Source of the DNA: Actinomycetota bacterium
Lineage (GTDB): Bacteria > Actinomycetota > Coriobacteriia > Anaerosomatales > Anaerosomataceae
Direction of reading: 5' to 3'
DNA: 64,000 nucleotides
Assembly: GCA_009668945.1 (NCBI GenBank)
Contig: SBEH01000001.1
Coordinates: forward strand, 124,001-188,000
Shown piece by piece: positions 11,650 to 20,477 of the stretch. Position numbers and translations under genes: made by a program. The notes beneath the pieces were generated by a model, which ran no database searches, was not told the origin of the DNA, and saw only the letters and a program-made list of their open reading frames with translations. How positions within the stretch are numbered: position 1 is the stretch's first letter; each line of letters begins with the position of its first letter.

Positions 11650-12503
11650 TCGACCTCAGCCGCCCCGGACGTGATGGCCGTGCCTACAAGAATGAACACT
11701 TCCTCGATCCGATCGACCTGCACACGCGACTCCAACGTCACGCGCGGGTACAGCTCGCCGCGGCGATCGTCGACCAACGTCACGTCCCCGACGACGATCC
11801 CGGTGGGATACACGCCGCCCAGACCGCTCGTGATCACCACGTCCCCGACGATGGGCAGCTGCGCGCGGTCGACGAAGTCCAGCGAGAGCTCTCCGGACAC
11901 CGAACCGCGCACGACGCCGGTCGCCCGTGTCGATTGGATCATCGCGGCAACACCGCTCTGCTGGTCTGTGAGCAGCCGAACGGTACACGAGTTGGGCGAC
12001 ACTTCGGCGACCTGACCGACGAGCCCCTGCGCCGCGATCACCGGCATCCCCGACTCCACGCCGTCGGAGGATCCGCGGTCGAGTTGGATCACGCCCTCCC
12101 AGATGCTGACCGGCCGGCGGGTGACCCGCGCGCCGAGCTTCGCGAGCTTGCGCTCCTCCGCGAATTCCACGAGCGCACGCAGCCGCTCGTTCTCCTGACG
12201 CGCCTCTTCGAGTTCGGCCAGACGCGCACGCAGCTCGTCGTTCTGCGCCTCGAGCGTCTCAAGCCTCTCGCGCGATGCACCGAGTCCCTCGACCCAGACG
12301 GTGAATGCCCTGAAGGGACTTGCGGCGGCCGTACCGAGACGCGCTATCGGCGCGGTGACCTCGAGCGTGACACTTCGCGCGGTGCGAAGCGGGCCGGTGT
12401 CGCCCTCGCGGAAGTACAGAGTGAGCAGCGCCAGTGACAACACCACCAGGATGATGAGCAATCTGGGATTCCCACGCTTCGGCTCGGGCCGCCCTATTCG
12501 CAT
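11646..12503 (-). CDS. mreC: Cell shape-determining protein MreC
   Basis: MreC is a bitopic membrane protein that scaffolds the elongasome in the periplasm or cell-wall zone. The 285 residues have an N-terminal membrane anchor (LLIILVVLSLALLTLYF), a coiled-coil segment rich in Glu, Leu and Arg at about residues 70-110, and a beta-rich domain with PVIAAQGLVGQVAEVSPNS and SGLGGVYPTGIVVG, as in the family. It starts at ATG 12503, 17 bases after mreB. Confidence 0.95.
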   Translation of the reverse strand: MRIGRPEPKRGNPRLLIILVVLSLALLTLYFREGDTGPLRTARSVTLEVTAPIARLGTAAASPFRAFTVWVEGLGASRERLETLEAQNDELRARLAELEEARQENERLRALVEFAEERKLAKLGARVTRRPVSIWEGVIQLDRGSSDGVESGMPVIAAQGLVGQVAEVSPNSCTVRLLTDQQSGVAAMIQSTRATGVVRGSVSGELSLDFVDRAQLPIVGDVVITSGLGGVYPTGIVVGDVTLVDDRRGELYPRVTLESRVQVDRIEEVFILVGTAITSGAAEVE

Positions 12504-12520
12504 GCTTCCGGCCTCCGCCG

Positions 12521-13561
12521 CTACCGTGAGACGGTCAGGACCTTCTTGAGGACGTCGATCTCCTCGAGGGCCTGGGCTGATCCGAGAACCACGTTGCTCA
12601 GCGCATGCTCAGAGACGTGCACGGGCATCCCGGTCTCGTCGCGGAGCCGTTCGTCAAGCGCGCGGAGGAGAGCTCCCCCGCCCGTGAGGACGATGCCGTA
12701 CTCCATGACGTCACTCGACAGCTCGGGAGGCGTCTTCTCGAGAGTGCCTTTGATGGCGCCGATGATGGCAAGCATCGGTTCCTCGATCGCTCCACGAATC
12801 TCCTCCGAAGATACCTGGAACGTCCTCGGCAGGCCGGTCAGGAGGTCGCGCCCACGGACCTCGACATCGAGCTCCTCCTGTAGCGGGAATGCGGAGCCTA
12901 TCTCCATCTTGATCTCCTCGGCCGTACGCTCGCCGACCAAGACGTTGTACTCCTTCTTGATGTGCGCGATGATCGCCTCGTCGAACTCATCGCCGCCGAT
13001 GCGGATCGACTCCGCCACGACGATACCTCCGAGTGAGATGATCGCGACCTCCGTGGTGCCGCCGCCGATGTCGACGACCATGTTCCCCGTTGGCTCCTGG
13101 ATCGGCAGGCCCGCGCCGATCGCGGCGGCCATCGGCTCCTCTATCAGGTAGGCGCTGCGGGCGCCCGCCTGCATCGTGGCTTCGAACACGGCGCGCTTCT
13201 CGACCTCGGTCACGCCAGACGGAACGCACACGACGACGCGTGGCTTCGGCTGCCACGGGAACCGCTTCACCCGTGTCTTGTTGATGAAGTAGCGGAGCAT
13301 CGCCTCGGTGACCTCGAAGTCAGCGATGACGCCGTCCTTGAGCGGCCGGATAGCGACTATCGAGCCCGGCGTCCGGCCGAGCATCCGCTTGGCATCGACG
13401 CCGACCGCGAGCACGCGCTTCGACTCCTTCTCGACCGCCACGACGGAGGGTTCTACCAGGACGATGCCTCGCCCCTTCACGAACACGAGCGTGTTGGCGG
13501 TGCCTAGATCCACCGCCATGTCTCCGCCCCACGAATCGAAGAACATATCTATAAGCGACAA
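12521..13561 (-). CDS. mreB: Actin-like rod shape protein MreB
   Basis: MreB is the bacterial actin that organises lateral wall growth. The 346 residues include [12 protein letters not shown] (phosphate 1), [14 protein letters not shown] (phosphate 2) and the adenosine motif [11 protein letters not shown]. The protein probably begins at the TTG at 13561, because GGGAGAG lies 8 bases upstream of it while the later ATG (residue 6, MFFDSWGGD) has no Shine-Dalgarno sequence. It heads the cell-shape operon. Confidence 0.97.
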   Translation of the reverse strand: MSLIDMFFDSWGGDMAVDLGTANTLVFVKGRGIVLVEPSVVAVEKESKRVLAVGVDAKRMLGRTPGSIVAIRPLKDGVIADFEVTEAMLRYFINKTRVKRFPWQPKPRVVVCVPSGVTEVEKRAVFEATMQAGARSAYLIEEPMAAAIGAGLPIQEPTGNMVVDIGGGTTEVAIISLGGIVVAESIRIGGDEFDEAIIAHIKKEYNVLVGERTAEEIKMEIGSAFPLQEELDVEVRGRDLLTGLPRTFQVSSEEIRGAIEEPMLAIIGAIKGTLEKTPPELSSDVMEYGIVLTGGGALLRALDERLRDETGMPVHVSEHALSNVVLGSAQALEEIDVLKKVLTVSR

Positions 13562-13642
13562 GTCGCTGCTCTCCCTTCACGCGCACTCGCGTGAGCCTGG
13601 CAACCGCGAAATCTGATCGACGCGCACGACACGGGCGCGCAA

Positions 13643-13659
13643 ACAGGGCGCGGCCCTGT
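13643..13659 (-). promoter_or_regulatory. Hairpin in the mreB leader
   Basis: A perfect 7-base-pair stem, ACAGGGC and GCCCTGT around a GCG loop, lies downstream of the likely mreB start of transcription and about 80 bases before the start codon. Its role is not known. It could stabilise the leader or attenuate transcription. Confidence 0.35.
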
Positions 13660-13674
13660 CCGCACACCCCGTGA

Positions 13675-13683
13675 AGTGTACCA
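13675..13683 (-). promoter_or_regulatory. Possible extended -10 promoter element for mreB
   Basis: On the minus strand TGGTACACT matches an extended -10 element (TGN followed by TACACT). No convincing -35 hexamer lies 16-18 bases upstream. The position, between the radC hairpin and the mreB leader, fits a promoter for the cell-shape operon. Confidence 0.4.
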
Positions 13684-13695
13684 GACTAGGCATCG

Positions 13696-13755
13696 GGCGA
13701 CATCCCGCCCTGCAGTGGTGGGGACGAAACCATGCAGGTAGAGGGCGGTGTCGCC
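13696..13755 (-). terminator. Long composite hairpin at the end of radC
   Basis: Three nested complementary segments fold this region. GGCGACA pairs with TGTCGCC, CCGCCC pairs with GGGCGG, and TGCAGTGGT pairs with AACCATGCA with one bulge. The outer arm reaches the radC stop codon. It is most simply a radC terminator, although it is longer than usual and has no strong T-run. Confidence 0.5.
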
Positions 13756-14417
13756 TACATCAGACCCAGGTCACGGAGGCTGGTATGCAGCCCCGACTCG
13801 CCGATCACGACGTGGTCCATGACCTCGATTCCCAGCACGTCGCCGGCCTTGACCAGGCGACGCGTGAGCTGGATGTCGGCTCCCGAAGGGGTCGGGTCGC
13901 CGCTCGGGTGGTTGTGCACCACGACGATCGACGCCGCTGACAGCCTCACCGCTTCCTTGAACAACTCCCGAGGATGCACGATCGACGCGTTGAGGCTGCC
14001 GACAGAGACCTCGAACACCCTGAGCAGCTGGTTCTTCGTGTTGAGCGCCAGCGCCCAGAAGTGCTCTCGGTCCAGTCCGCGGAACTGGGCGGAGCACAGA
14101 CGCACCACGTCCTCCGCGCACGCGACGAAGGGCTGGCGGGTAGTCCCGCGTACGGCTGCGCGCCTGGACAGCTCGAGCGAGCCCAGGAACCTGGCAGCCG
14201 CGACCGGTCCGATACCGCCGAACTCGCACAGGTCTTCGGCGCTCAGGCGCCACAACCCGTCAGGCATCGGGTAGCGCTCGAGCATCTCCCGGGCAACGGT
14301 GTCCCCGCGGCTGCCCAAGACCAGGGCGATCAGCGCGGCATCTGAGACCGCGCCTGCTTGGCCGCACAGAACCATGTCCCTCGCGTAGTGCCCCTCCGAC
14401 ACCAGGCGTGGCGCCAA
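13755..14417 (-). CDS. radC: RadC / JAB-domain protein
   Basis: This 220-residue protein has a helix-hairpin-helix region (LCEFGGIGPVAAARF) followed by the JAB/MPN metalloprotease-like domain with HNHPSGDPTPSGAD, which carries the metal-binding His-x-His and Asp. RadC proteins were once linked to DNA repair, but their true role is uncertain. The TTG start at 14417 is supported by GGGAGGT 5-6 bases upstream. The gene lies just upstream of the mreB operon, a common arrangement (radC-mreB). Confidence 0.93.
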   Translation of the reverse strand: MAPRLVSEGHYARDMVLCGQAGAVSDAALIALVLGSRGDTVAREMLERYPMPDGLWRLSAEDLCEFGGIGPVAAARFLGSLELSRRAAVRGTTRQPFVACAEDVVRLCSAQFRGLDREHFWALALNTKNQLLRVFEVSVGSLNASIVHPRELFKEAVRLSAASIVVVHNHPSGDPTPSGADIQLTRRLVKAGDVLGIEVMDHVVIGESGLHTSLRDLGLM

Positions 14418-14438
14418 CTCTACCTCCCGGACCGCGTC

Positions 14439-14984
14439 CTACCCTTGCTTCAGACGGGAGATCGGGATCCGGGCAAGATAGCCCACGAGTGCGCCGAGGA
14501 CGAGCGCGACCAGCACGGACGGTGGAGCGATCACGAGAAGGGACGGTGCATCGAGCAGTACGGCCGCCGCAAGGAACTGCGCGAGTACGTGGGCCGCAGA
14601 GCCCGCCGCGGACCAGCCGATGATCGTGGCGCCGCGCAACCACACCGAAACGGCCCACATCACCACAAGAGATGCCGCAGCGCCGGATACGGCAAGTACG
14701 AAGGAGGGTCCCGCAAGCAGCCCGGACGCCAGGCCCACGATCACGAGCCTGCCGGCGCTCACCAGCGCGGCCGTACGGAATCCGTACAGGGCGAGCGAAG
14801 CGACCACTGCGATGTTGGCGAGGCCGAAGCGCAACCATGGGGCGAACGGTATCGAGGGAAGCGATGCTTCGACGAGACCCAGGATGCAGGCTGCCGACAG
14901 CAGCGCCCCCATCGTCGCCACGCGGCGAGACGGAGTCTCGATGCCACGACTGTCAGCGCTAACGCACGCGAGCGTCGAGGCCAT
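14439..14984 (-). CDS. Gx transporter family protein (HepSI-like)
   Basis: The 181 residues form five to six membrane segments. The stretch PFAPWLRFGLANIAVVASL is typical of the Gx transporter family, also annotated as heptaprenyl diphosphate synthase component I. In anaerobes it is regularly paired with a NusG-domain-II protein, as here. The ATG at 14984 has GGGGAGG upstream but overlaps the previous gene by 26 bases; a later ATG at 14912 is possible. Transport substrate unknown. Confidence 0.8.
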   Translation of the reverse strand: MASTLACVSADSRGIETPSRRVATMGALLSAACILGLVEASLPSIPFAPWLRFGLANIAVVASLALYGFRTAALVSAGRLVIVGLASGLLAGPSFVLAVSGAAASLVVMWAVSVWLRGATIIGWSAAGSAAHVLAQFLAAAVLLDAPSLLVIAPPSVLVALVLGALVGYLARIPISRLKQG

Positions 14985-15321
14985 CCGTTGCCTCCCCCCC
15001 TACGCGCACGATCACCCGGTTGGGCACGCACGCGATCACCTCGCCGTGCTCCCGCACTGCACCGGTGTCGATGCACACATGGTCGGGGCATCCCGACTCA
15101 CTCACGCGAACCGCGCCGTCCCGGACGCAGACGATGACAGTGCCTAGCGCCCCGTCGATCTCCAGAACCGCGTCCGAAGCGAGCGGGACCGTCGTATCTC
15201 CCCCGGGCCCGCAGATCACGGCAGCATCACCGCCACCGGCCGCCAGCGCCGAGGCAAGCGGCCATGCGGCCAGCGTGCAAGCGGCAAGTGCGATCAGCAG
15301 CAGGCGGTCGGCGCGGGACAC
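14959..15321 (-). CDS. NusG domain II-containing protein
   Basis: The 120 residues begin with a hydrophobic signal or anchor (LLLIALAACTLAAWPLASAL) followed by a beta-rich NusG domain II. The segment SGCPDHVCIDTGAV, with two cysteines, and VIACVPNRVIVRV are typical of exported NusG-II proteins that sit beside Rnf and Gx-transporter genes. They are not transcription factors. The GTG at 15321 lies 4 bases after the rnfB stop, so it is probably part of the rnf operon. Its role, perhaps in assembly or redox chemistry at the outer face of the membrane, is inferred only. Confidence 0.8.
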   Translation of the reverse strand: MSRADRLLLIALAACTLAAWPLASALAAGGGDAAVICGPGGDTTVPLASDAVLEIDGALGTVIVCVRDGAVRVSESGCPDHVCIDTGAVREHGEVIACVPNRVIVRVGGEATDGLDARVR

Positions 15322-15325
15322 GTGA

Positions 15326-16210
15326 CTACGCCCCCACCTCAAGCTGCTCCGCTGACTCACCCGAACCTGCTCCGTCGGACGCCGCCGCATCGATGCCCTC
15401 GCGCCGCCCGTGATGATCGATGCACCTCTGCGGACACACCTGCACACACGTTCCGCACGCGGTGCACTTGTCGAAGTCGACCACGGCAAGCATGTCGATC
15501 ACATGTATCGCATCGCTCGGACACTCACGCTCGCACTTCTTGCAGGCGATGCAGCACATCGAGCAGTTCGACTTGCGGTCCTTGACCTTGTCGTGCGCGT
15601 TGCAGCGCACCACGACCGCCGCGGTTTCGGGCACCATCTCGAGCAGCGAGATCGATCCGCGCGGGCATTCTCGGACGCAGATGCCACACCCGGTGCAGGC
15701 CTTGAGGTCCACCACGGGCAGGCCGCGTTCGTCCATGCGGATCGCATCGAACGGACATGCCCGCTCGCAGTCGCCGTACCCGATGCAGCCCGCAATGCAG
15801 GCGAGCGGTCCGCCCGCAAGCCGGTTGGCGGCCGCGCACGACCGCACCCCCGCGTACACGTGCGCTCGCACGGCGTTCGTCCCACCTCCGCAGTAGCGGG
15901 CCGAAACGACCGCCTTCACCTCACATGTGCCCTCGCCCATCAGCGCCGCGACCGCATCCGCGACCGCCTGCCCGCCGGCGACACAGGTGTTCACGGGCTT
16001 CTCGCCCGCGGCTATCGCCTCGGCCGCCGCGAAGCACGACGGGTTGCCGCACGCGCCGCAGTTCGAACCCGGGAGCGCCTCGAGGATCGCCTCGATCCGT
16101 GGGTCTACATCCACGTGGAACTTGCGCGACGCGGTTGCCAGCAGCGCCGCAGAGAGAAGCCCGATGAGGCTGAGCGCGCCGACCGCCTTGAGTACGATCA
16201 TGAGATCCAT
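15326..16210 (-). CDS. rnfB: Rnf complex subunit RnfB
   Basis: RnfB is the ferredoxin-accepting Fe-S subunit of the Rnf complex on the cytoplasmic face. The 294 residues have an N-terminal membrane helix, then the four-cysteine Fe-S domain with NCGACGNPSC, then four ferredoxin-type motifs (CIGYGDCERACP, CTGCGICVRECP, CIACKKCERECP and CTACGTCVQVCP). This implies about five [4Fe-4S] clusters, more than in proteobacterial RnfB and like the anaerobe type. It starts at ATG 16210 with AGGAGGG upstream, 12 bases after rnfA. Confidence 0.97.
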   Translation of the reverse strand: MDLMIVLKAVGALSLIGLLSAALLATASRKFHVDVDPRIEAILEALPGSNCGACGNPSCFAAAEAIAAGEKPVNTCVAGGQAVADAVAALMGEGTCEVKAVVSARYCGGGTNAVRAHVYAGVRSCAAANRLAGGPLACIAGCIGYGDCERACPFDAIRMDERGLPVVDLKACTGCGICVRECPRGSISLLEMVPETAAVVVRCNAHDKVKDRKSNCSMCCIACKKCERECPSDAIHVIDMLAVVDFDKCTACGTCVQVCPQRCIDHHGRREGIDAAASDGAGSGESAEQLEVGA

Positions 16211-16222
16211 GCGCCCTCCTCC

Positions 16223-16843
16223 CTACAGCCCGAACCAGCCGGCAAGCCCCACGTATGCAAGAGAGAGCAGGCCGGCGGTGATGAACGACATGGGGTTCCC
16301 CTTCAGCGACTCGGGCACCGGGGCGATATCGAGACGCTCGCGCATCGCTGCGAAGCACAGCAGTGCAAAGCCGTAGCCTGCCGCCACGCCCAGCGTGTAC
16401 ACCAGGCCCTCTCCGAACGTGTAGTTGTACTCGATCGCCATCTTGAAGAAGCCCGGCTTGGCGACTTCGGTGGCCGCGGCGAGCACAGCGCAGTTCGTCG
16501 TGATGAGCGGCAGGTAGATGCCCATTGCGCGGTAGAGCATCGGGCTGTACTTGCGCAAGTACATCTCCACGAACTGCACCAGCGCGGCGATGATCAGAAT
16601 GAATGCCGGGATGTAGAGGAACTCCCCGACGCCTAGCGGGAGCAGCAGGTAGTTCCACACGACCCACGTCGCGGTGGATGCCATCATCATCACGAAGATG
16701 ACGGACAGGCTCATCCCCACCGAAGTCTGCCAGTCGTTGCTGATGCCGATGAACGAGCAGAGCGCGATGAACCGCGTCAGCAGGATGTTGTTGATCAGTG
16801 CGGCGCCGATGAACAGAAGGCCGAGGTTCGCGATCGTATGCAT
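16223..16843 (-). CDS. rnfA: Rnf complex subunit RnfA
   Basis: RnfA is one of two homologous membrane subunits, together with RnfE, that form the ion and electron path. The 206 residues have six membrane segments. Family sequences NNILLTRFIALCSFIG and LPLITTNCAVLAA carry the conserved cysteines thought to bind a shared intramembrane Fe-S cluster with RnfE. The ATG at 16843 lies 2 bases after the rnfE stop. Confidence 0.97.
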   Translation of the reverse strand: MHTIANLGLLFIGAALINNILLTRFIALCSFIGISNDWQTSVGMSLSVIFVMMMASTATWVVWNYLLLPLGVGEFLYIPAFILIIAALVQFVEMYLRKYSPMLYRAMGIYLPLITTNCAVLAAATEVAKPGFFKMAIEYNYTFGEGLVYTLGVAAGYGFALLCFAAMRERLDIAPVPESLKGNPMSFITAGLLSLAYVGLAGWFGL

Positions 16844-16845
16844 GG

Positions 16846-17466
16846 CTACCTCGCCTTCCGCGTCACGTGCTCGTTGTACTTGCGGGACAGGGCCTGAAGC
16901 AAGCCGAAGAGGATGAACGCCCCGGGGAACAGCATCAGGATGCCCGGCGGCTTGTAGCCGCTCGGAAGACTGATCAGCGTTGCGCCGAGAAACATCAGCT
17001 TGCCCGTGCCGAAGAGCTCGCGGAATGTCGCGAGCACAACGATGAGGATCGTGTAGCCCAGTCCCATCCCGAAACCGTCCGCAATGGACAGCCAGACGGT
17101 GTTCGTGTACGCGAAGGCCTCCGCACGACCCAGGATGATGCAGTTGACGACGATCAGCGGGATCCAGATGCCGAGTATCGCGTAGATCGGCGGGAAGAAC
17201 GCCTTCATGAACAGGTCGACGATGGTCACGAACGCCGCGATGATCACGATGAAGATGGGGATCCGCACCTCATCCGGGATGAACTTCCTGAACATGGAGA
17301 TCAGCACGTTGCTCATGACCAGCACGAAGATCACGGCGATCCCCATGAAGAATGATCCCTGCAGCTGGGTGGAGACGGCGAGCGTCGCACACAGGCCGAT
17401 CATGAGGACCGTCAGCGGGTTCTCGATCGAGAGGCCATCCTTGAATACTCGAATCCACTCGCGCAC
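16846..17466 (-). CDS. rnfE: Rnf complex subunit RnfE
   Basis: RnfE is the membrane partner of RnfA. The 206 residues include NPLTVLMIGLCATLAVST and GIWIPLIVVNCIILGRAEAF, with the two conserved cysteines of the NqrD/RnfE family in inverted topology to RnfA. The GTG at 17466 is chosen because it begins the family-length protein, one base after the rnfG stop. The longer frame would run 11 residues into rnfG. Confidence 0.96.
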   Translation of the reverse strand: MREWIRVFKDGLSIENPLTVLMIGLCATLAVSTQLQGSFFMGIAVIFVLVMSNVLISMFRKFIPDEVRIPIFIVIIAAFVTIVDLFMKAFFPPIYAILGIWIPLIVVNCIILGRAEAFAYTNTVWLSIADGFGMGLGYTILIVVLATFRELFGTGKLMFLGATLISLPSGYKPPGILMLFPGAFILFGLLQALSRKYNEHVTRKAR

Positions 17467-17467
17467 G

Positions 17468-18061
17468 TCACTCGCCTCCCTTCGAGAGCACATCGGCATA
17501 GACCGCGCCCGCCGCCGTCACGCCGTTCTTCACGGCCCGCGACGACTTCGTCGCCCCGGAGATACTGTCGACGGCCTTCACGTCCGCTACAGTGAACGCC
17601 TCCGGCAACTCGGAGAACTGGGCAAGGAACTCGACGCTGTCCATGACCTTCGTCCCGAGCCCGGGCGTCTCCGCGTGTGACAAGACGCTAACGCCCGTCA
17701 CTTTCCCGGATGTATCCAAACCTATAACCAGTTGCGCGTATCCGCCGTAACCGCGTGAGCCGACCCGGAGTCCCCAGCCCATTTCGTCGCCGCTCTCATC
17801 GAAGGCAGTGAAGATGCCGTTCACCTTCACGTCGCCTGCGGATGCCTCGGCAGCAGCCAGTGCGTCTTCGTCGGTGACCTGCTCGAAGCTCGCGGCGTCG
17901 GGCATCGCAGCCTTGAGCGACTTCTCCTGGGCGAGCCGGTCCTGTTCGGCGATGCGGTCGGCCGTCACGGCATACGTCGCCGCCAGTCCTGCGGCCGCGA
18001 CCAGGCAGGTCACGACCACCGACATGATCAGCGTGATCGGCTTGGTGGGTGCGTGTGTCAT
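17468..18061 (-). CDS. rnfG: Rnf complex subunit RnfG (covalent FMN)
   Basis: RnfG carries a covalently bound FMN on the outer side of the membrane. The 197 residues have one N-terminal anchor (ITLIMSVVVTCLVAAAGLAA) and an FMN-binding domain with DSISGATKSS. T171 of the SGAT motif is the expected flavin attachment site, made by the ApbE flavin transferase, which is not in this window. The ATG at 18061 overlaps the rnfD stop in ATGA. Confidence 0.96.
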   Translation of the reverse strand: MTHAPTKPITLIMSVVVTCLVAAAGLAATYAVTADRIAEQDRLAQEKSLKAAMPDAASFEQVTDEDALAAAEASAGDVKVNGIFTAFDESGDEMGWGLRVGSRGYGGYAQLVIGLDTSGKVTGVSVLSHAETPGLGTKVMDSVEFLAQFSELPEAFTVADVKAVDSISGATKSSRAVKNGVTAAGAVYADVLSKGGE

Positions 18062-19053
18062 TCGCCCTTCACCCACCCAAAGGTCCTCGGCCGGAACAGC
18101 CGGTCGACAAGCGGTGCCAGACCGTTCATGAACAGGATCGCGTAGGTGGTGACTTCGGGCATCGAACCGAAGAAGCGGCCGACGACGTTGAAGACGCCGC
18201 ACCCGACACCGAACACGAGCCTCGCGTTCTTGTTCATCGGCGACGTGACGTAGTCGGTCGCCATGAAGAACGCGCCGAGCATCACGCCACCTGCAAGTAC
18301 GTTGAAGATCGGGTCGGAGCCGAACGCCCAGCTGAGCAGCCCCATCGTGCCGATGTAGCCGACAGGGATACGCCAGTCGATGATGCCTCTGGCGATGAGC
18401 ACCAGCCCACCGAGAATGAGAAGTGCCGCCGAGACTTCACCGAGCGACCCCTCGAGGTTCCGGAAGAGCAGCGGCTGGTACTGCGCCGCGAGATCGTATC
18501 CGTACGCACCGGACGCGGCGCGGTCGGCAGCCGCCAGCGCCAGGCGTGTGGCACCCGAGATGGCGTCGTACTCGCCGGCGGCGGGCAGCGAAAGCGCCCG
18601 GAACCACCCGAAGTTCGTCTGCGCCGAGATGACGCCGGCCCATGACAGAGTGACGAACGCGCGACCGACGAGGGCGGGGTTGAAGAGGTTCCACCCGAGC
18701 CCGCCGAAGACCATCTTACCGAGCACGATCGCGACGAGTCCCCCAGCCACACTGATCCACCAGGGCGTGCGAGGCGGCATACACATCGCCAGCAGCAAGC
18801 CCGTGAGCAGCGCGCTGCCGTCCATGAGTGTCTGCGGCTTGCGCGCGATCGCGTTCCAGGCCGCTTCGGCGGCGAGTGCCGACGCGATACACGCCACGAG
18901 CGTGATGATCGCGGGCGCGCCCATGCTGACAACCGCCCAGAGAGCTGCAGGCGCAAGCGCCCCGAGGACCCAGAGCATGATGCCCGAGCAGCTGTCCTTG
19001 GCATGGATGTGCGGCGCCGGGCCGACGATCCGCTTCGAAAGGGGCTCGCTCAC
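18058..19053 (-). CDS. rnfD: Rnf complex subunit RnfD (covalent FMN)
   Basis: RnfD is a multi-pass membrane flavoprotein. The 331 residues show eight to ten membrane segments, the conserved GWNLFNPALVGRAFV and a DAISGAT motif in which T169 is the likely covalent FMN site. The GTG at 19053 overlaps the rnfC stop in GTGA, and 331 residues is the normal family length. Confidence 0.96.
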   Translation of the reverse strand: MSEPLSKRIVGPAPHIHAKDSCSGIMLWVLGALAPAALWAVVSMGAPAIITLVACIASALAAEAAWNAIARKPQTLMDGSALLTGLLLAMCMPPRTPWWISVAGGLVAIVLGKMVFGGLGWNLFNPALVGRAFVTLSWAGVISAQTNFGWFRALSLPAAGEYDAISGATRLALAAADRAASGAYGYDLAAQYQPLLFRNLEGSLGEVSAALLILGGLVLIARGIIDWRIPVGYIGTMGLLSWAFGSDPIFNVLAGGVMLGAFFMATDYVTSPMNKNARLVFGVGCGVFNVVGRFFGSMPEVTTYAILFMNGLAPLVDRLFRPRTFGWVKGE

Positions 19054-20351
19054 GCCTTCACCCCCTTCGCCATCGCCGCGGACTTGGCCTGGCGAACGAG
19101 CTGCAGCAGCGGCCGGTTCGTCGGGCATACGTAGGAGCACACGCCACACTCGATGCAATCGAGCGCGTTCCGGCTAGCGGCCGCGTCCCACATGGCGAGG
19201 TGTGCGTAGTTGGCGATCGCGTACGGCTCGAGAGACATCGGGCAACTCTCCGGACAGCGACCGCATCGCATGCAAGGCTGGTCATCGGAGAGTGCGGGAG
19301 CCGCGAGGCCCTTGGGCAGCGCCACGATGCCCGACATCCCTTTGGTCACCGGCACGTCGAGTGACCCGAGCGCCATGCCGGTCATCGGACCGCCCGAGAT
19401 CACGCGCTCCACGTCGTCTGAAAGGCCACCGGCGGCCTCGATGAGTTCACTCACGAGCGTGCCCAGAAGCACCCGATAGTTGCCGGGGCGTCCGACCGCT
19501 CCGGTCACGGTGACGATGCGCTCGGTCAGCGGCTTGCCGTACTCGAGCACGTCGGCGATCGCCACGGCCGTTGCCACGTTGTGGACCAGCGCACCGGTCG
19601 CTGCCGGCAGCTTGCCGTGGGGCACCTCGGTCTTGAGCAGCGCGTAGATGAGCTGCTTCTCAGCGCCCTGGGGGTACCGCACCGGCAGCTCCACGATCTC
19701 GACGCCGTCTCGAGTCGCAGCGCGCAGTGCCGCCGCGGCGTCGGGCTTGTTCTCCTCCAGTGCGATGATCGCGCGCCCGGCGCCGACGAGGGAGCGGATA
19801 TGCACCGCACCGGCTACGACTCGCTCGGGCTGCTCGAGCATGAGGCGGTGATCGCACGTGAGGAACGGCTCGCACTCACAGCCGTTGAGGATGACGGTCT
19901 TGATCTCCATCCCCTTCGGCGGGTTCAGCTTCACCACGCTCGGGAAGGTGGCGCCGCCCATGCCTACGACACCCGCAGCCCGGACACGCGCTTTGCCATC
20001 ACCCTCGTCGGGCACGATGACGAACCCGTCCAGGTCCTGCTGCTCATCGGCATCGATGACGATGGCCCCTACCACCGTCCCGCCGGCGGTGAGCGTCCTG
20101 CCGATCTCGGCTACGGTGCCCGCGACCGGACTGTGTACCGGCGCGGAGACCATCGCGTCCACGTCGCCGATGACCTGGCCTCGCTCGACCCTGTCACCCT
20201 CGGCCACTGTCGCGACGCACGGTGCGCCGAGGTGCTGGCTCAACGGGACCACCAACCGCGAGGGCACCGGTGCCCACGCAACCGGCGATCCCGCGGTCGC
20301 CTCCTTGTGCCCGGGCGGATGCACGCCGCCGCGGAACGCTCTTCGTTCCAC
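19050..20351 (-). CDS. rnfC: Rnf complex subunit RnfC (NADH-side)
   Basis: RnfC carries the NAD- and FMN-binding Complex-I-51-kDa-like domain and two [4Fe-4S] clusters at the cytoplasmic face. The 433 residues begin RAFRGGVHPPGHKEAT, as in the family. They include GMGGATFPSVVKL (nucleotide and flavin region) and two cluster motifs, CMRCGRCPESCP and CIECGVCSYVCP. The start is set at GTG 20351 because GGGGG lies 8 bases upstream; a TTG at 20357 would have no spacing from it. It heads the operon in the order rnfCDGEAB. Confidence 0.97.
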   Translation of the reverse strand: MERRAFRGGVHPPGHKEATAGSPVAWAPVPSRLVVPLSQHLGAPCVATVAEGDRVERGQVIGDVDAMVSAPVHSPVAGTVAEIGRTLTAGGTVVGAIVIDADEQQDLDGFVIVPDEGDGKARVRAAGVVGMGGATFPSVVKLNPPKGMEIKTVILNGCECEPFLTCDHRLMLEQPERVVAGAVHIRSLVGAGRAIIALEENKPDAAAALRAATRDGVEIVELPVRYPQGAEKQLIYALLKTEVPHGKLPAATGALVHNVATAVAIADVLEYGKPLTERIVTVTGAVGRPGNYRVLLGTLVSELIEAAGGLSDDVERVISGGPMTGMALGSLDVPVTKGMSGIVALPKGLAAPALSDDQPCMRCGRCPESCPMSLEPYAIANYAHLAMWDAAASRNALDCIECGVCSYVCPTNRPLLQLVRQAKSAAMAKGVKA

Positions 20352-20369
20352 GCACAACCCCCTTCATGA

Positions 20370-20392
20370 TGCGTTTCTCACGCAACATGCGT
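20370..20392 (-). promoter_or_regulatory. TGCGT/ACGCA repeat cluster upstream of rnfC
   Basis: TGCGT, then ACGCA after five bases, then TGCGT again after three bases, lie 19-41 bases upstream of the rnfC start. The first two form an inverted repeat. This could be a protein-binding operator or a leader hairpin near the rnf promoter. It does not match the Rex consensus well enough to name the regulator. Confidence 0.3.
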
Positions 20393-20477
20393 ATTGAGTG
20401 ACCGGGATTCGGCACCCACACGCGATTCCCTGCACGCCGGTCGCCCGCTCCTTGACGTGGCATGCCGACATGCTCCC

